Source: Herbaspirillum lusitanum P6-12
Lineage (GTDB): Bacteria > Pseudomonadota > Gammaproteobacteria > Burkholderiales > Burkholderiaceae_D
DNA: 32,660 nt
Assembly: GCF_000256565.1 (NCBI RefSeq)
Contig: NZ_AJHH01000675.1
Span: 1 to 32,660, forward strand
Reading direction: 5' to 3'
The position numbers and the translations under genes are program-made. Shown here piece by piece: positions 14,524-23,258 of the stretch. Every line of letters starts with the position of its first letter. The first letter of the stretch is position 1. The notes under the pieces were generated by a model, which did no database searches, was not told the origin of the DNA, and was given only the letters and a program-made list of their open reading frames with translations.

Positions 14524-14552
14524 ACTATAGGCGAACACTTTTCCCTTGTCAA
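14524..14552 (-). promoter_or_regulatory. Near-consensus sigma-70 promoter for the tRNA-tuf cluster
   Basis: On the minus strand TTGACA (14552-14547) and TATAGT (14529-14524) are separated by exactly 17 bases. Transcription should start around 14517, about ten bases before tRNA-Tyr. This matches 6/6 and 5/6 of the two consensus hexamers, as expected for a growth-rate-linked stable-RNA and EF-Tu promoter. It may also supply part of the transcription of secE-nusG and the ribosomal genes beyond. Confidence 0.88.
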
Positions 14553-14591
14553 CTAAAATACGAGAGCGGACGCATTATTTTTAGCTTCCGG

Positions 14592-15863
14592 CTATTCCCG
14601 GATCCCGACTGTTGTCTTGGGACGATGCTCGACATGATTCCACGGGGCAATTTTCAGCAACATGACCATCCCGGGAAGCGCCAGGATGAAGCACAGGATG
14701 AAGAAGTTGAACCAGCCCATATAGGCGACGATGTACCCCACCGATGAATTGACGAAGGTGCGCGGCACCGCCGCCAGGCTGGTGAACAGGGCAAATTGCG
14801 TGGCCGTATAGCGCGGATCGGTTTCGCGCATGATGTAGGCGACGAAGGCCGCGGTGCCAAGGCCGACGCCGAAGGCTTCAATGCCGATCACCACCGCCAG
14901 CGCTACCGTGCTGGCGCCGACCTGGGCCAGCCAGGCGAAACCGAGGATCGCCACCGCCTGGACCACGCCAAACACCCACAGCGCCTTGTTGATGCCGAGC
15001 CGGATCATCCAGACCCCGCCGATGATGCCGCCCACCACGCTGGCCCACAGGCTGGTGGTTTTCGACACCACGCCGATCTGCGTCATGGAAAAGCCGAGAT
15101 CGATGTAAAACTTGGTCGCCAGCGCGGTCGCCATGCTGTCGCCGAGCTTGTAGAGGAAGATGAAGGCCAGCACCCACAGCGCCTTGCTCCAGCCGCCGCG
15201 CGTGACGAATTCGCGGAACGGCAGCACCACGGCTTCGCGCAGATTCTTGGGCGGCACGCCGTAGACCACGGGCTCTTTGACCGCCAGCGTGCACAGCAAA
15301 CCCGGCAGCATGAAGCCGGCCGTGATCCAGAACACGGACTGCCACGGCATCAGATCGGCCAGCACCAGCGACAAGGCGCCGGGCACCATGCCCGACAACT
15401 TGTACGCGTTGACGTGGATGGCGCTGCCCAGGCCGAGCTCTTCTTCCGGCAGGATTTCACGGCGGTAGGCGTCGACGACGATGTCCTGGCTGGCCGACAG
15501 GAAGGCCACCACCGACGCCATGAACGCGATCGTGCCGATCTGGGTCTGCGGATCCAGCATCCCCATGCCGCCGATGCCGAAGAACAGGCCGATCTGGGTA
15601 AACAACATCCAGCCGCGCCGGCGCCCCATGCGGCCGAAATGGAAACGGTCCATCAGCGGCGACCACAGGAATTTCCAGGTGTAGGGAAACATCACCAGCG
15701 CAAACAAGCCGAGCGCCTTGACGTTGAGCCCCGACTTGGCCAGCCAGGCCTGCAACAGGCTCAGCAGGATGAACAGCGGCAACCCCGAGGTGAAGCCCAG
15801 AAACACGCAAATCAGCATGCGACGGTTGAGATAGCTGTGCCATGAAATGCGGTTATCGGTCAT
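14592..15863 (-). CDS. AmpG-like MFS permease (muropeptide transporter family)
   Basis: A 423-residue polytopic membrane protein of the major facilitator superfamily. The N-terminal CVFLGFTSGLPLFIL, the loop MDRFHFGRMGRRRGW and the SASQDIVVDAYRREIL segment are typical of AmpG, which imports anhydromuropeptides for cell-wall recycling and, where ampR/ampC exist, beta-lactamase induction. About 12 membrane segments are visible. ATG 15863 (MTDNRISWHSYL) was chosen because upstream codons are out-of-family; it has no good ribosome-binding site. It lies between metW and the tRNA-tuf promoter, about 150 bases after metW. The exact substrate cannot be read from the sequence. Confidence 0.8.
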   Translation of the reverse strand: MTDNRISWHSYLNRRMLICVFLGFTSGLPLFILLSLLQAWLAKSGLNVKALGLFALVMFPYTWKFLWSPLMDRFHFGRMGRRRGWMLFTQIGLFFGIGGMGMLDPQTQIGTIAFMASVVAFLSASQDIVVDAYRREILPEEELGLGSAIHVNAYKLSGMVPGALSLVLADLMPWQSVFWITAGFMLPGLLCTLAVKEPVVYGVPPKNLREAVVLPFREFVTRGGWSKALWVLAFIFLYKLGDSMATALATKFYIDLGFSMTQIGVVSKTTSLWASVVGGIIGGVWMIRLGINKALWVFGVVQAVAILGFAWLAQVGASTVALAVVIGIEAFGVGLGTAAFVAYIMRETDPRYTATQFALFTSLAAVPRTFVNSSVGYIVAYMGWFNFFILCFILALPGMVMLLKIAPWNHVEHRPKTTVGIRE

Positions 15864-16015
15864 AGAAAAGGATCGGGGATCATCAGTACATGCGTCTGTG
15901 CATGCGAGAAGAACTCCGCCCGCGGGAAAGCTCGGGCGAAGACGTCTGCGGAGTATAAGGAATTTGCCGGCGCCGGTACGATTTTTCCTGCTGCTGCGGC
16001 AATGAAGATGGCGCC

Positions 16016-16611
16016 TTACTTCTTCTTGAGGCGGAATACCGCCAGGCTGCCGCGCCAGTTCGGCAGGAAGGTCACCGGCTTGCCGTCGTGCAGCGCCACG
16101 CATTCCAGCACGTTGAGCCCCACCTCGTTGGCCAGCGCTTCGAAGTCCTTGATCGTGGCGCAACGCAGGTTGGGCGTGTCGTACCACTCGTAGGGCAGCG
16201 ATTTCGACACCGGCATGCGACCGCGCAGCAACGCGACCCGGTGCGACCAGTAGGCGAAGTTGGGGAAGGATACGGTGGCTTCGCGGCCGACCCGGGCGAT
16301 TTCGCGCAGGATGCCTTCGACGTCCTTGACCATCTGCAGCGCCGACAGGCACAGGACGTTGTCGAAGGCGTTGTCTTCGAACATGGCCAGGCCGCCTTCC
16401 AGATCCTGCTGGATTACCGACACGTTGCGCGCCACGCATTGCGGGCGTCGTCGATTTCAATGCCGTAGCCGCTGCAGGCCTTGTCGGTCTGCAGGTAATC
16501 GAGCATCACGCCGTCGCCGCAGCCGACGTCAAGCACCTGCGAGCCGGCCGGAATCCAGTGCGCGATGAAGGCCAGGTCGGGGCGCAGTACGCTCAGTTCA
16601 GGGAAATTCAT
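16016..16611 (-). CDS. metW: Methionine biosynthesis protein MetW, frameshifted
   Basis: MetW is a class I methyltransferase-fold protein found paired with MetX; recent work on other bacteria links it to MetX activity or stability. The start ATG at 16611 overlaps the metX stop (ATGA). The first part is in frame: [15 protein letters not shown], then the SAM-binding-type motif [12 protein letters not shown] and GYGIEIDDA. Near 16440 the frame breaks, and the direct reading stops soon after, inside 16414-16440. The rest of the protein ([16 protein letters not shown] to the Lys-rich end at 16016) continues in another frame. About 10 missing bases would restore a 201-residue product, a normal length. 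Either a sequence error or a recent inactivation. Confidence 0.88.
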
Positions 16612-17747
16612 GCGCTCTCCTCCATGGCGATTTCCGCCCAGACGCGTTGATAGTATTCGCGCAGCAAGGTCATGTAGCGCGCATCGTCCAGCAGGAAGGC
16701 ATCATGCCCGTGCGGCGCGTCGATTTCGGCATAGCTGACGCGGCGCTTGTTGCTGACCAGCGCCTGCACGATTTCTCGCGTGCGCTCCGGCGAGAAGCGC
16801 CAGTCGGTGGTGAACGAAGCCAGCAGGAATTGCGCCTTGGTGCCGGCCAGCGCCTTGCGCAGATCGCCGCCGAAGTCGCGCGCCGGATCGAAATAGTCGA
16901 GCGCCTTGGTGATCAGCAGATAGGTGTTGGCATCGAAGTAGGTCGAGAATTTGTCGCCCTGGTAACGCAGGTAGGATTCGATCTCGAAATCCACGCCGTA
17001 GCCGAACTGGTATTCGCCCGAGCGCAGGTCGCGGCCGAATTTTTCCGCCATGTCGTCGTCCGACAAGTAAGTGATGTGGCCGACCATGCGCGCCACGCGC
17101 AAGCCGTTTTTCGGCACCACGCCGTGCGCATAGAAATCGCCGCCGTGGTAATCCGGATCGGTCAGGATCGCCTGGCGCGCGACGTCGTTGAAGGCGATGT
17201 TCTGCGCCGACAGTTTCGGGGTCGACGCGATCACCACACAGTGGCGCAAGCGATCCGGATACATGATGCTCCACGCCAGCGCCTGCATGCCGCCCAGTGA
17301 GCCGCCCATGACGGCGGCGAAGCAGGTGATGCCCAGGCGGTCCGCCAGGCGGGCCTGGGCATTGACCCAGTCTTCCACCGTCACCACCGGGAAATCGGCG
17401 CCGTAGGGCTTGCCAGTGGCCGGATTGGTATGCATCGGGCCGGTCGAGCCGAAACAGGAGCCGAGGTTGTTGACGCCGATGACGAAGAATTTGTCGGTGT
17501 CGAGCGACTTGCCGGGTCCGACCATGTTGTCCCACCAGCCGACGTTGTCGGGCTCGTCCTTGTAGACGCCGGCCACGTGGTGCGAGGCGTTCAGCGCGTG
17601 GCACACCAGCACGGCATTGGACTTGTCGGCATTGAGCGTGCCGTAGGTCTCATACATCAGCACGTAGTCGGCCAGCGCCGTGCCGTTCTTGAGCGGCAAC
17701 GGCTCGGGGAAATGCATGATTTGCGGCGATACGATTCCGATCGACAT
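16608..17747 (-). CDS. metX: Homoserine O-acyltransferase
   Basis: This alpha/beta-hydrolase-fold enzyme activates homoserine by O-acylation, the committed step of methionine synthesis. The 379-residue product is full length. The nucleophile elbow GGSLGG gives Ser150, and the triad is completed by Asp315 (FTTDWRFSP) and His348 (PHGHDAF). Family members labelled MetX use either acetyl-CoA or succinyl-CoA, and proteobacterial ones are often succinyltransferases, so the acyl donor is left open. ATG 17747 follows a modest AGAGAG site. The stop overlaps the metW start. A long structured leader with an intrinsic terminator precedes it and probably controls both genes. Confidence 0.95.
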   Translation of the reverse strand: MSIGIVSPQIMHFPEPLPLKNGTALADYVLMYETYGTLNADKSNAVLVCHALNASHHVAGVYKDEPDNVGWWDNMVGPGKSLDTDKFFVIGVNNLGSCFGSTGPMHTNPATGKPYGADFPVVTVEDWVNAQARLADRLGITCFAAVMGGSLGGMQALAWSIMYPDRLRHCVVIASTPKLSAQNIAFNDVARQAILTDPDYHGGDFYAHGVVPKNGLRVARMVGHITYLSDDDMAEKFGRDLRSGEYQFGYGVDFEIESYLRYQGDKFSTYFDANTYLLITKALDYFDPARDFGGDLRKALAGTKAQFLLASFTTDWRFSPERTREIVQALVSNKRRVSYAEIDAPHGHDAFLLDDARYMTLLREYYQRVWAEIAMEESA

Positions 17748-17949
17748 GGGCTCTCTTCGTTATCTTGCGGTTATGTCCGTCTACCGATTCAGGGGCCCGA
17801 AAACAAAAAAGCCCGGAGCTTGCGCTCACGGGCTAAATTCTGGGCTTGTCTGATATTGCACCAAGCTCGCTTTAGCCGTATTTAGATGGAACCCGGGGTT
17901 CCGGCGCCCGCAAGCTGAGGTTTGGAGAAACCATTCAAATCGGCGCAGT
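17748..17949 (-). promoter_or_regulatory. metX 5' leader: candidate transcription attenuator or riboswitch
   Basis: About 200 bases lie between a predicted start site (about 17949) and metX. The RNA can form GGTTT/AAACC (17920-17933) and GGAACC/GGTTCC (17887-17902) hairpins, then a perfect intrinsic terminator at 17800-17834. Two upstream segments are exact complements of the terminator. AGCTTGCG (minus, 17916-17909) pairs with CGCAAGCT (17824-17817), and GAGCTTG (17868-17862) pairs with CAAGCTC (17822-17816). Either pairing would break the terminator. A 20-codon frame (17872-17934) has no Met codons and no ribosome-binding site. I do not recognise a SAM-I, SAM-II or SAH consensus. Confidence 0.6.
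17800..17834 (-). terminator. Intrinsic terminator inside the metX leader
   Basis: AGCCCG and CGGGCT (17810-17815 and 17829-17834) plus GAGC and GCTC pair around a 4-base loop, with one bulged base at 17828. On the minus strand the stem is followed by TTTTTT-G-TTTT. It ends about 50 bases before the metX start, a space in which no promoter is visible, so transcripts for metX must read through it. Confidence 0.9.
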
Positions 17950-17955
17950 GGTGTA

Positions 17956-17984
17956 AGGATAACCAAGTCGGGGCATGCCGTCAA
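17956..17984 (-). promoter_or_regulatory. Sigma-70 promoter upstream of the metX leader
   Basis: On the minus strand TTGACG (17984-17979) and TATCCT (17961-17956) are separated by 17 bases, matching 5/6 and 4/6 of consensus. It lies between the ptsI stop and the leader hairpins, so initiation near 17949 would produce the full structured leader. This separates metX-metW expression from the upstream phosphotransferase genes. Confidence 0.65.
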
Positions 17985-18012
17985 ACCACGGTGACGCACG
18001 CCTGTCGTGCAA

Positions 18013-19800
18013 TCAGCGGCGCCGTGCGGCGGCCTTGATTTCCGGTTCGCTGTTGATGGCGCGCAATTGCGCCATGGCGGCCTCGATGGCGGACGGCTCG
18101 GATGCCTTCAACACCTTCTTGACCTGCGGCTCCAGCAGGGTCAGGTCGCTGTTGAGGATTTCCTGCTTGACGGACAACAGTTGCGAAGGATGCATGGAAA
18201 ACTCCAGCAAGCCCATGCCCAGCAACAGCCGCGTCCACTTCACGTCGCCCGCCATTTCGCCGCACACCGCCACCGGAATGCCGGCCTTGCGCGCCATGGA
18301 AATCACACTCGACAACAGGAACAGCACGGCCGGATGCAGCGGATCGTACAGATGGGCCACCTCGTGGTCGACGCGGTCGATCGCCAGCGTGTACTGGATC
18401 AGATCGTTGGTGCCGATCGACAGGAAGTCGAGCCGCTTGATGAACATCGGCAAGGCCAGCGCCGCCGCCGGGATTTCGATCATGGCGCCGATCTCGATGT
18501 CTTCGTCGAACTTTTGCTTGCGCTGGCGCAATTGCCCTTTGGCCTGCTCGATCAGCGCCAGCGTCTGGTCGATTTCGAACGCGTGCGCCATCATCGGGAT
18601 CAGCAGCTTGATCGGACCGAAGGCCGAGGCGCGCAAAATCGCGCGCAGCTGCGTCAGGAACATCTGCGGCTCGCTCAGGCAATAGCGGATCGCGCGCAAA
18701 CCCAGGGCCGGGTTCAACGCGGTCTGTTCGTCTTCGTCGAGCGGCTTGTCGGCGCCGACGTCGAGCGTGCGGATGGTGACCGGACGGCCCTTCATGGACA
18801 CCACGGTCTGGCAATAGGAATCGAACTGTTCGTCTTCGGACGGGAATTTTTCCAGATGGCCGGCGCGGCCCATGAACAGGAATTCGGAACGGAACAGGCC
18901 GACGCCGTTGGCCCCCGCCTCCAGCGCGGGAGCACTGTCGCTGGGCAACTCGATGTTGGCCAGCAGCGTGATCTCGGTGCCGTCCTGGGTGATCGCCGGA
19001 GTCTTCTTGAGACGGCCGAGCTTCTTGCGATCGCGCAGCATGCGCTCCTGGCGCGCGCGGTATTGCGCCAGCACCAGCGGCGACGGATTGACGATGGCGA
19101 CACCGGCGTCGCCGTCGATGATCAGCACGTCTTCCTGCTTGACCAGCACCGAAGCGTTGTTCATGCCGACTGCAGCCGGGATGTCGAGGCTGCGCGCGAC
19201 GATGGCGGTGTGCGAATTCTGGCCGCCGAGGTCGGTGACGAAACCGGCGAAGGCGCCGTCACGGAACTGCAGCATGTCGGCCGGCGAAATATCATGCGCG
19301 ACGACGATGATGCTGGCGGCGGCGCCCTCCCCTGCGACCGGCGGCAAACTGATGGCGCTCCCGGTCAATACTTTGAGCACGCGGTCGCCGACCTGCTGGA
19401 TATCGGCCTTGCGCTCGCGCAGATACGGGTCTTCGATCTCGTCGAACTGCGCCGACAGGCCGTCAATTTGCGTGACCAGCGCCCATTCGGCGTTGTAATA
19501 GCGATGCCGGATGATGTTGAGCGGCACTTCGGCCAGCATCGGGTCCGACAGGATCAGCGCATGCACATCGATGAAAGCGCCCAGTTCCGGCGGCGCCTCT
19601 TTCGGCAAATCGTCGCGGATGATTTGCAGTTCCTGATGGACGGCGGCGATTGCGTTCTTGAGGCGCAGGACTTCGGCTTCGACCTGCTCTTCGGGAATCA
19701 GATAATGTTTGACGTCCAGCGCGGCCGGCGCGAGCAGATGCGCGCGACCGATGGCGATCCCTTTGGAAACCGGGATGCCGTGTAAGGTGAAAGATGCCAT
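18013..19800 (-). CDS. ptsI: Phosphoenolpyruvate-protein phosphotransferase, enzyme I
   Basis: Enzyme I takes phosphate from phosphoenolpyruvate and passes it to HPr in the cytosol. The 595-residue product has the N-terminal HPr-binding and phosphohistidine domains with the active site GGQNSHTAI (His197). The C-terminal PEP-binding barrel carries LSIGTNDLIQYTLA and the AVCGEMAGD cysteine near residue 510. AGGAG lies nine bases before ATG 19800. It is last in EIIA-ptsH-ptsI; a 156-base gap separates it from ptsH. The antisense strand is also open over this span, but the protein signatures settle the coding strand. Confidence 0.97.
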   Translation of the reverse strand: MASFTLHGIPVSKGIAIGRAHLLAPAALDVKHYLIPEEQVEAEVLRLKNAIAAVHQELQIIRDDLPKEAPPELGAFIDVHALILSDPMLAEVPLNIIRHRYYNAEWALVTQIDGLSAQFDEIEDPYLRERKADIQQVGDRVLKVLTGSAISLPPVAGEGAAASIIVVAHDISPADMLQFRDGAFAGFVTDLGGQNSHTAIVARSLDIPAAVGMNNASVLVKQEDVLIIDGDAGVAIVNPSPLVLAQYRARQERMLRDRKKLGRLKKTPAITQDGTEITLLANIELPSDSAPALEAGANGVGLFRSEFLFMGRAGHLEKFPSEDEQFDSYCQTVVSMKGRPVTIRTLDVGADKPLDEDEQTALNPALGLRAIRYCLSEPQMFLTQLRAILRASAFGPIKLLIPMMAHAFEIDQTLALIEQAKGQLRQRKQKFDEDIEIGAMIEIPAAALALPMFIKRLDFLSIGTNDLIQYTLAIDRVDHEVAHLYDPLHPAVLFLLSSVISMARKAGIPVAVCGEMAGDVKWTRLLLGMGLLEFSMHPSQLLSVKQEILNSDLTLLEPQVKKVLKASEPSAIEAAMAQLRAINSEPEIKAAARRR

Positions 19801-19956
19801 CGCGTTTGTCTCCTGCGTTATTTTGTTATGCCGTCATCTGTGTTCATGCGCGGTAGCTCTCAAAACCTTACCGGACAACGCGTGATTTAGCAATCGTGCG
19901 GCAAAACAAGAGGAAAACAAACGGGAAAAATTCGAAGACTTACGACTTCCCCAGGA

Positions 19957-20226
19957 TTACTGGCCTTCGCCAAAACGGTCCAGGATCAGCGCTTCCAATG
20001 CATTGAAGCAATCCTGCTCGTCGTCGCCTTCGGTTTCCAGCAGCACTTTGGTGCCCTTGCCGGCGGCCAGCATCATCACGCCCATGATGGACTTGGCGTT
20101 GACGCGGCGCTTGTTGAAGGTCATCCAGACCTCGCACTTGTACTTCGACGCAAGCTGCGTGAATTTGGCCGACGCGCGCGCATGCAGACCGAGCTTGTTG
20201 ATGATCTCAAGTTCTTTTTGAATCAT
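19957..20226 (-). CDS. ptsH: Phosphocarrier protein HPr
   Basis: HPr relays phosphate from enzyme I to EIIA proteins. The 89-residue product has the active-site histidine in LGLHARAS (His15) and the regulatory serine in AKSIMGVMML (Ser46), the site phosphorylated by HPr kinase in species that have it. The start follows the EIIA stop by 21 bases, so the two are co-transcribed. No sugar permease is nearby, which suggests a signalling role with the adjacent EIIA. Confidence 0.96.
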   Translation of the reverse strand: MIQKELEIINKLGLHARASAKFTQLASKYKCEVWMTFNKRRVNAKSIMGVMMLAAGKGTKVLLETEGDDEQDCFNALEALILDRFGEGQ

Positions 20227-20247
20227 GGCAGTTCTTTCTTTGTGCTT

Positions 20248-20655
20248 TTATTGGGATGAAACGCGAATGCGGTTGTCGATGCGGACGGCGCCGCTCTGGC
20301 CGCCGGCCAATGCCATTTCCATGACGACATCGAGCGTGTCGTTGCGGTAGGTCAGCGCGCGCAGCAGCATCGGCAGGCTGATGCCGGCGATGATTTCGAC
20401 GTTGTCGATGGCGCACAGGTAACCGGTGCAGTTGGACGGCGTGCCGCCCATGACGTCGGTGATGACCAGCACGCCGCTGCCGTCGTCGAGGCGATGCACG
20501 GCGTCAGCCGCCATGCGCTGCACTTCCGCCGGGTTCTGGTCGGCGATGACGTCGATTGCTTCGATGCGTTCCGGCAAGCCGCGAAAGACATGCGTGGCCG
20601 CTGCAATGAAAGCCTGACCCAGCGGAGCATGCGTAAGGAGAAGGATACCGACCAT
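20248..20655 (-). CDS. PTS EIIA component, mannose (ManX) family
   Basis: A 135-residue single-domain EIIA of the mannose/fructose/sorbose family. The phosphohistidine is His9 in LLLTHAPLG, and the family motif DVMGGTPSN follows near residue 67. ATG 20655 is chosen because it yields the usual MVGILLLTH start; the longer open frame upstream is out-of-family. There is no EIIB, EIIC or EIID next to it, so sugar transport is unlikely. In betaproteobacteria this EIIA-HPr-EI set is thought to form a regulatory relay. It starts 61 bases after the gshB stop. Confidence 0.9.
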   Translation of the reverse strand: MVGILLLTHAPLGQAFIAAATHVFRGLPERIEAIDVIADQNPAEVQRMAADAVHRLDDGSGVLVITDVMGGTPSNCTGYLCAIDNVEIIAGISLPMLLRALTYRNDTLDVVMEMALAGGQSGAVRIDNRIRVSSQ

Positions 20656-20716
20656 GAATTTCTGCTTGCTATATGTACGTTGTGTACGTTGCCAGACCGG
20701 GCGCCGGATGATTGAT

Positions 20717-21664
20717 TCAGCTGCCGGCGACTGCGGTTTCCAGCGCATCGACGAACATGGCGGCAACATCGAAGCCGCTTTGCTGCGTGATTTCCTGGAA
20801 ACAAGTCGGACTGGTGACGTTGATTTCTGTTAAATAATTGCCAATAGCGTCCAATCCTACCAGCAACAACCCCCGCTGCGCCAATACCGGCGCCAGTGCT
20901 TCGGCGATCTCCAGCTCGCGCGGCGAAATCGGTTGCGCCACGCCGAGACCGCCGGCTGCCAGATTGCCGCGCACTTCCCCGCCTTGCGGAATGCGCGCCA
21001 AAACGTGCGGCACCACTTTACCGCCAATCAGCAGGATGCGCTTGTCGCCCTTGGAAATTTCCGGGATGAAACGCTGCGCCATGATGGTCCGGTTGCCGTT
21101 GTCGGTCAGGGTTTCGATGACCGAGCCGAGGTTCATGCCGTCCTGGCCGATGCGGAAGATGCCCATGCCGCCCATGCCGTCGAGCGGCTTCAGGATCACG
21201 TCCTTGTGTTCTGCGTGGAAGGCACGCAGGCGCTTGGCGTCGCGCGTGACCAGGGTCGGTGCGGTGTATTGCGGGAATTGCGCGATCGCCAGCTTTTCGT
21301 TGTGGCTGCGGATGGCTTCGGGCTTGTTGAAGACACGTGCGCCCTGCTTCTCGGCCAGCTCCAGCAGATACGTCGTGTAGATGTATTCCATGTCGAACGG
21401 CGGATCCTTGCGGATCACGATGGCGTCGAACTCCGACAGGAAGGTCGAGGCCGGGGCATCGGCGCGGTACCAGTCGTCGGCGTCGCCGGTGAGCGTGATC
21501 TTCGCGACGTTGGCGGTGACCAGGCCGCTTTCCAGCACGACGTCGGTCTGCTCGAACGCGTAGATGGCGTGGCCGCGCCGGGCGGCTTCGCGCATCATGG
21601 CGAAGGTCGAGTCCTTGTAGGTCTTGAAGGTGTCGAGCGGGTCGGCGAGGAAAGCGATTTTCAT
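20717..21664 (-). CDS. gshB: Glutathione synthetase
   Basis: This ATP-grasp enzyme joins gamma-glutamylcysteine and glycine, the second step of glutathione synthesis. The 315-residue product matches the proteobacterial GshB length. It shows KIAFLADPLDTFKTYKDS at the start, the ATP-grasp loop LKPLDGMGGMGIF, RGNLAAGG, and the metal-binding LTEINVTSPTCFQEI near the end. It follows gshA by 33 bases, so the pathway is encoded as one unit. Frame intact. Confidence 0.97.
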   Translation of the reverse strand: MKIAFLADPLDTFKTYKDSTFAMMREAARRGHAIYAFEQTDVVLESGLVTANVAKITLTGDADDWYRADAPASTFLSEFDAIVIRKDPPFDMEYIYTTYLLELAEKQGARVFNKPEAIRSHNEKLAIAQFPQYTAPTLVTRDAKRLRAFHAEHKDVILKPLDGMGGMGIFRIGQDGMNLGSVIETLTDNGNRTIMAQRFIPEISKGDKRILLIGGKVVPHVLARIPQGGEVRGNLAAGGLGVAQPISPRELEIAEALAPVLAQRGLLLVGLDAIGNYLTEINVTSPTCFQEITQQSGFDVAAMFVDALETAVAGS

Positions 21665-21697
21665 GAAATGTCCGTCAAAAATGTCAGCCAGATAAGG

Positions 21698-22993
21698 TTA
21701 ATAGACTTCCGGATTCGGATCGGTCTTTTCCATTTCCAGCGACGCGGCCAGCAGCGCCAGGCGCGCCACTACGCCGTACATGTAGAAACGGTTCGGCGCC
21801 GCAGTGCCGGGCTTGGCTTGCAGGTCCGGCAAGGCGTGCTGCTGCTGGAACGCCAGCGGCACGAAATGGGCACCGGGGGCGTTCAGGTTTTCGTTGATGT
21901 CGCGATCGGCGTGGACCCGATAGAAGCCGCCCACGACATAACGATCGATCATGTAGACCACCGGTTCGGCCACCGCTTCGTTGATGCGCTCGAACGAATG
22001 CACGCCTTCCTGGATCACCAGTTCGTTGACTTCCAGTCCTTCCTTGCCGACCGCCAGCTTGCTGCGCTGCTGGCGGTTCAGGTCCTTGACTTCGCTGGCG
22101 TCCTTGACGGTCATGATGCCCATGCCGTAGGTGCCGGCGTTGGCCTTGACGATCACGAACGGCTGTTCCTTGATGCCGTATTCCTTGTACTTCTTGCGGA
22201 TCTTCGACAGCAGGCTGCTGACGTTGTCGGCCAGACAGTCCGAGCCGGCGTCTTCCTGCAGATTGAGCTCGCCGCATTTGGCGTATAGCGGATTGAGCAT
22301 CCACGGATCGACGTCGACCAGCTTGGCGAATTTTTTCACGACGTCGTCGTAGGCCGAGAAGTGGTTGCTCTTGCGCCGCACTGCCCAGCCTGCATGCAGC
22401 GGCGGCAGGACGTTTTGTTCGTCGAGGTTTTCCAGCACCGACGGGATGCCGATCGACAGGTCGTTGTTGAGCAGCACGGTGCACGGATCGAAGTTCTTCA
22501 AACCCAGGCGACGGCCGTTCTTGGAGCGCTCGAGCGGCTCCAGCGTGATGGTGCTGCCGTCGGGCAGGTCGATCAGCTTGGGCTTCTTGATGTCTTCCAG
22601 CGTACCGAGGCGCACATTGAGGCCGGTCTGGCGGAAGATCTGCATCAGCCGCGCGACGTTTTGCAGGTAGAAGCTGTTGCGTATGTGATTCTCCGGAATC
22701 AGCAGCAGGTTCTTTGCATCGGGGCAATATTTTTCGATGGCAGCCATCGCGGCTTGTACGGCCAGCGGCAGCATTTCCGGCGACAAATTGTTGAAACCGC
22801 CCGGGAACAGGTTGGTGTCCACCGGCGCCAGCTTGAAGCCGGCGTTGCGCAGATCGACCGAACAATAGAACGGCGGCGTGTGCTCTTGCCATTCCATGCG
22901 GAACCAGCGCTCGATCGCGGGAGTTGCGCCCAGGATTTTCTTTTCCAGGTCGAGAAGCGGACCGTTGAGGGCGGTGACAAGATGCGGAACCAT
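21698..22993 (-). CDS. gshA: Glutamate-cysteine ligase, Acidithiobacillus-type
   Basis: This enzyme catalyses the ATP-dependent first step of glutathione synthesis. The 431-residue product belongs to the separate GshA family first seen in Acidithiobacillus ferrooxidans and common in betaproteobacteria, rather than the E. coli type. Markers are PVDTNLFPGGFNNL, KANAGTYGMGIMTV and the C-terminal NRFYMYGVVARLALLAASLE. ATG 22993 (MVPHLVTALNGPL) has an AAGG site seven bases upstream; the open frame extends 28 codons further without family support. About 200 bases upstream, the amtB terminator isolates the unit, so its promoter should lie at 22994-23192, where I see none that is convincing. Confidence 0.93.
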   Translation of the reverse strand: MVPHLVTALNGPLLDLEKKILGATPAIERWFRMEWQEHTPPFYCSVDLRNAGFKLAPVDTNLFPGGFNNLSPEMLPLAVQAAMAAIEKYCPDAKNLLLIPENHIRNSFYLQNVARLMQIFRQTGLNVRLGTLEDIKKPKLIDLPDGSTITLEPLERSKNGRRLGLKNFDPCTVLLNNDLSIGIPSVLENLDEQNVLPPLHAGWAVRRKSNHFSAYDDVVKKFAKLVDVDPWMLNPLYAKCGELNLQEDAGSDCLADNVSSLLSKIRKKYKEYGIKEQPFVIVKANAGTYGMGIMTVKDASEVKDLNRQQRSKLAVGKEGLEVNELVIQEGVHSFERINEAVAEPVVYMIDRYVVGGFYRVHADRDINENLNAPGAHFVPLAFQQQHALPDLQAKPGTAAPNRFYMYGVVARLALLAASLEMEKTDPNPEVY

Positions 22994-23192
22994 AAAAGAC
23001 CTTCTGCGCGTGCTCGGTAGCGATTGGACGAAATCAGACAAACTGCGGCGGCGATCGATGGCAAGAACCGATAACAAAACCGACAGGAACCGGCCATTTT
23101 AGCGGGATTCTGGCTATTGCGTCCTTCGCCACCCGGCAATATCTGGTGGAGAGGTCTTTTACATGGCGGCGTTGTCGTTTTTTTAAAGAGAC

Positions 23193-23228
23193 ATAAAAAA
23201 AGCGCCCGGACCGGAGTCGCGGGCGCTT
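23193..23228 (-). terminator. Intrinsic terminator downstream of amtB
   Basis: AAGCGCCCG (23200-23208) pairs perfectly with CGGGCGCTT (23220-23228), followed on the minus strand by a run of seven T. It ends the porin-glnK-amtB transcript about 30 bases after the amtB stop. A further GC palindrome (CCGGGGCCCCGG, near 23243) lies between the stop and this stem. Confidence 0.93.
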
Positions 23229-23258
23229 CTGAACGGGGCCGGGGCCCCGGAAAACTGA

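Noticed and set aside
17872-17934. A 20-codon leader peptide in the metX leader
   Set aside because: No Met codons and no ribosome-binding site, so classical translation-coupled attenuation is not supported.
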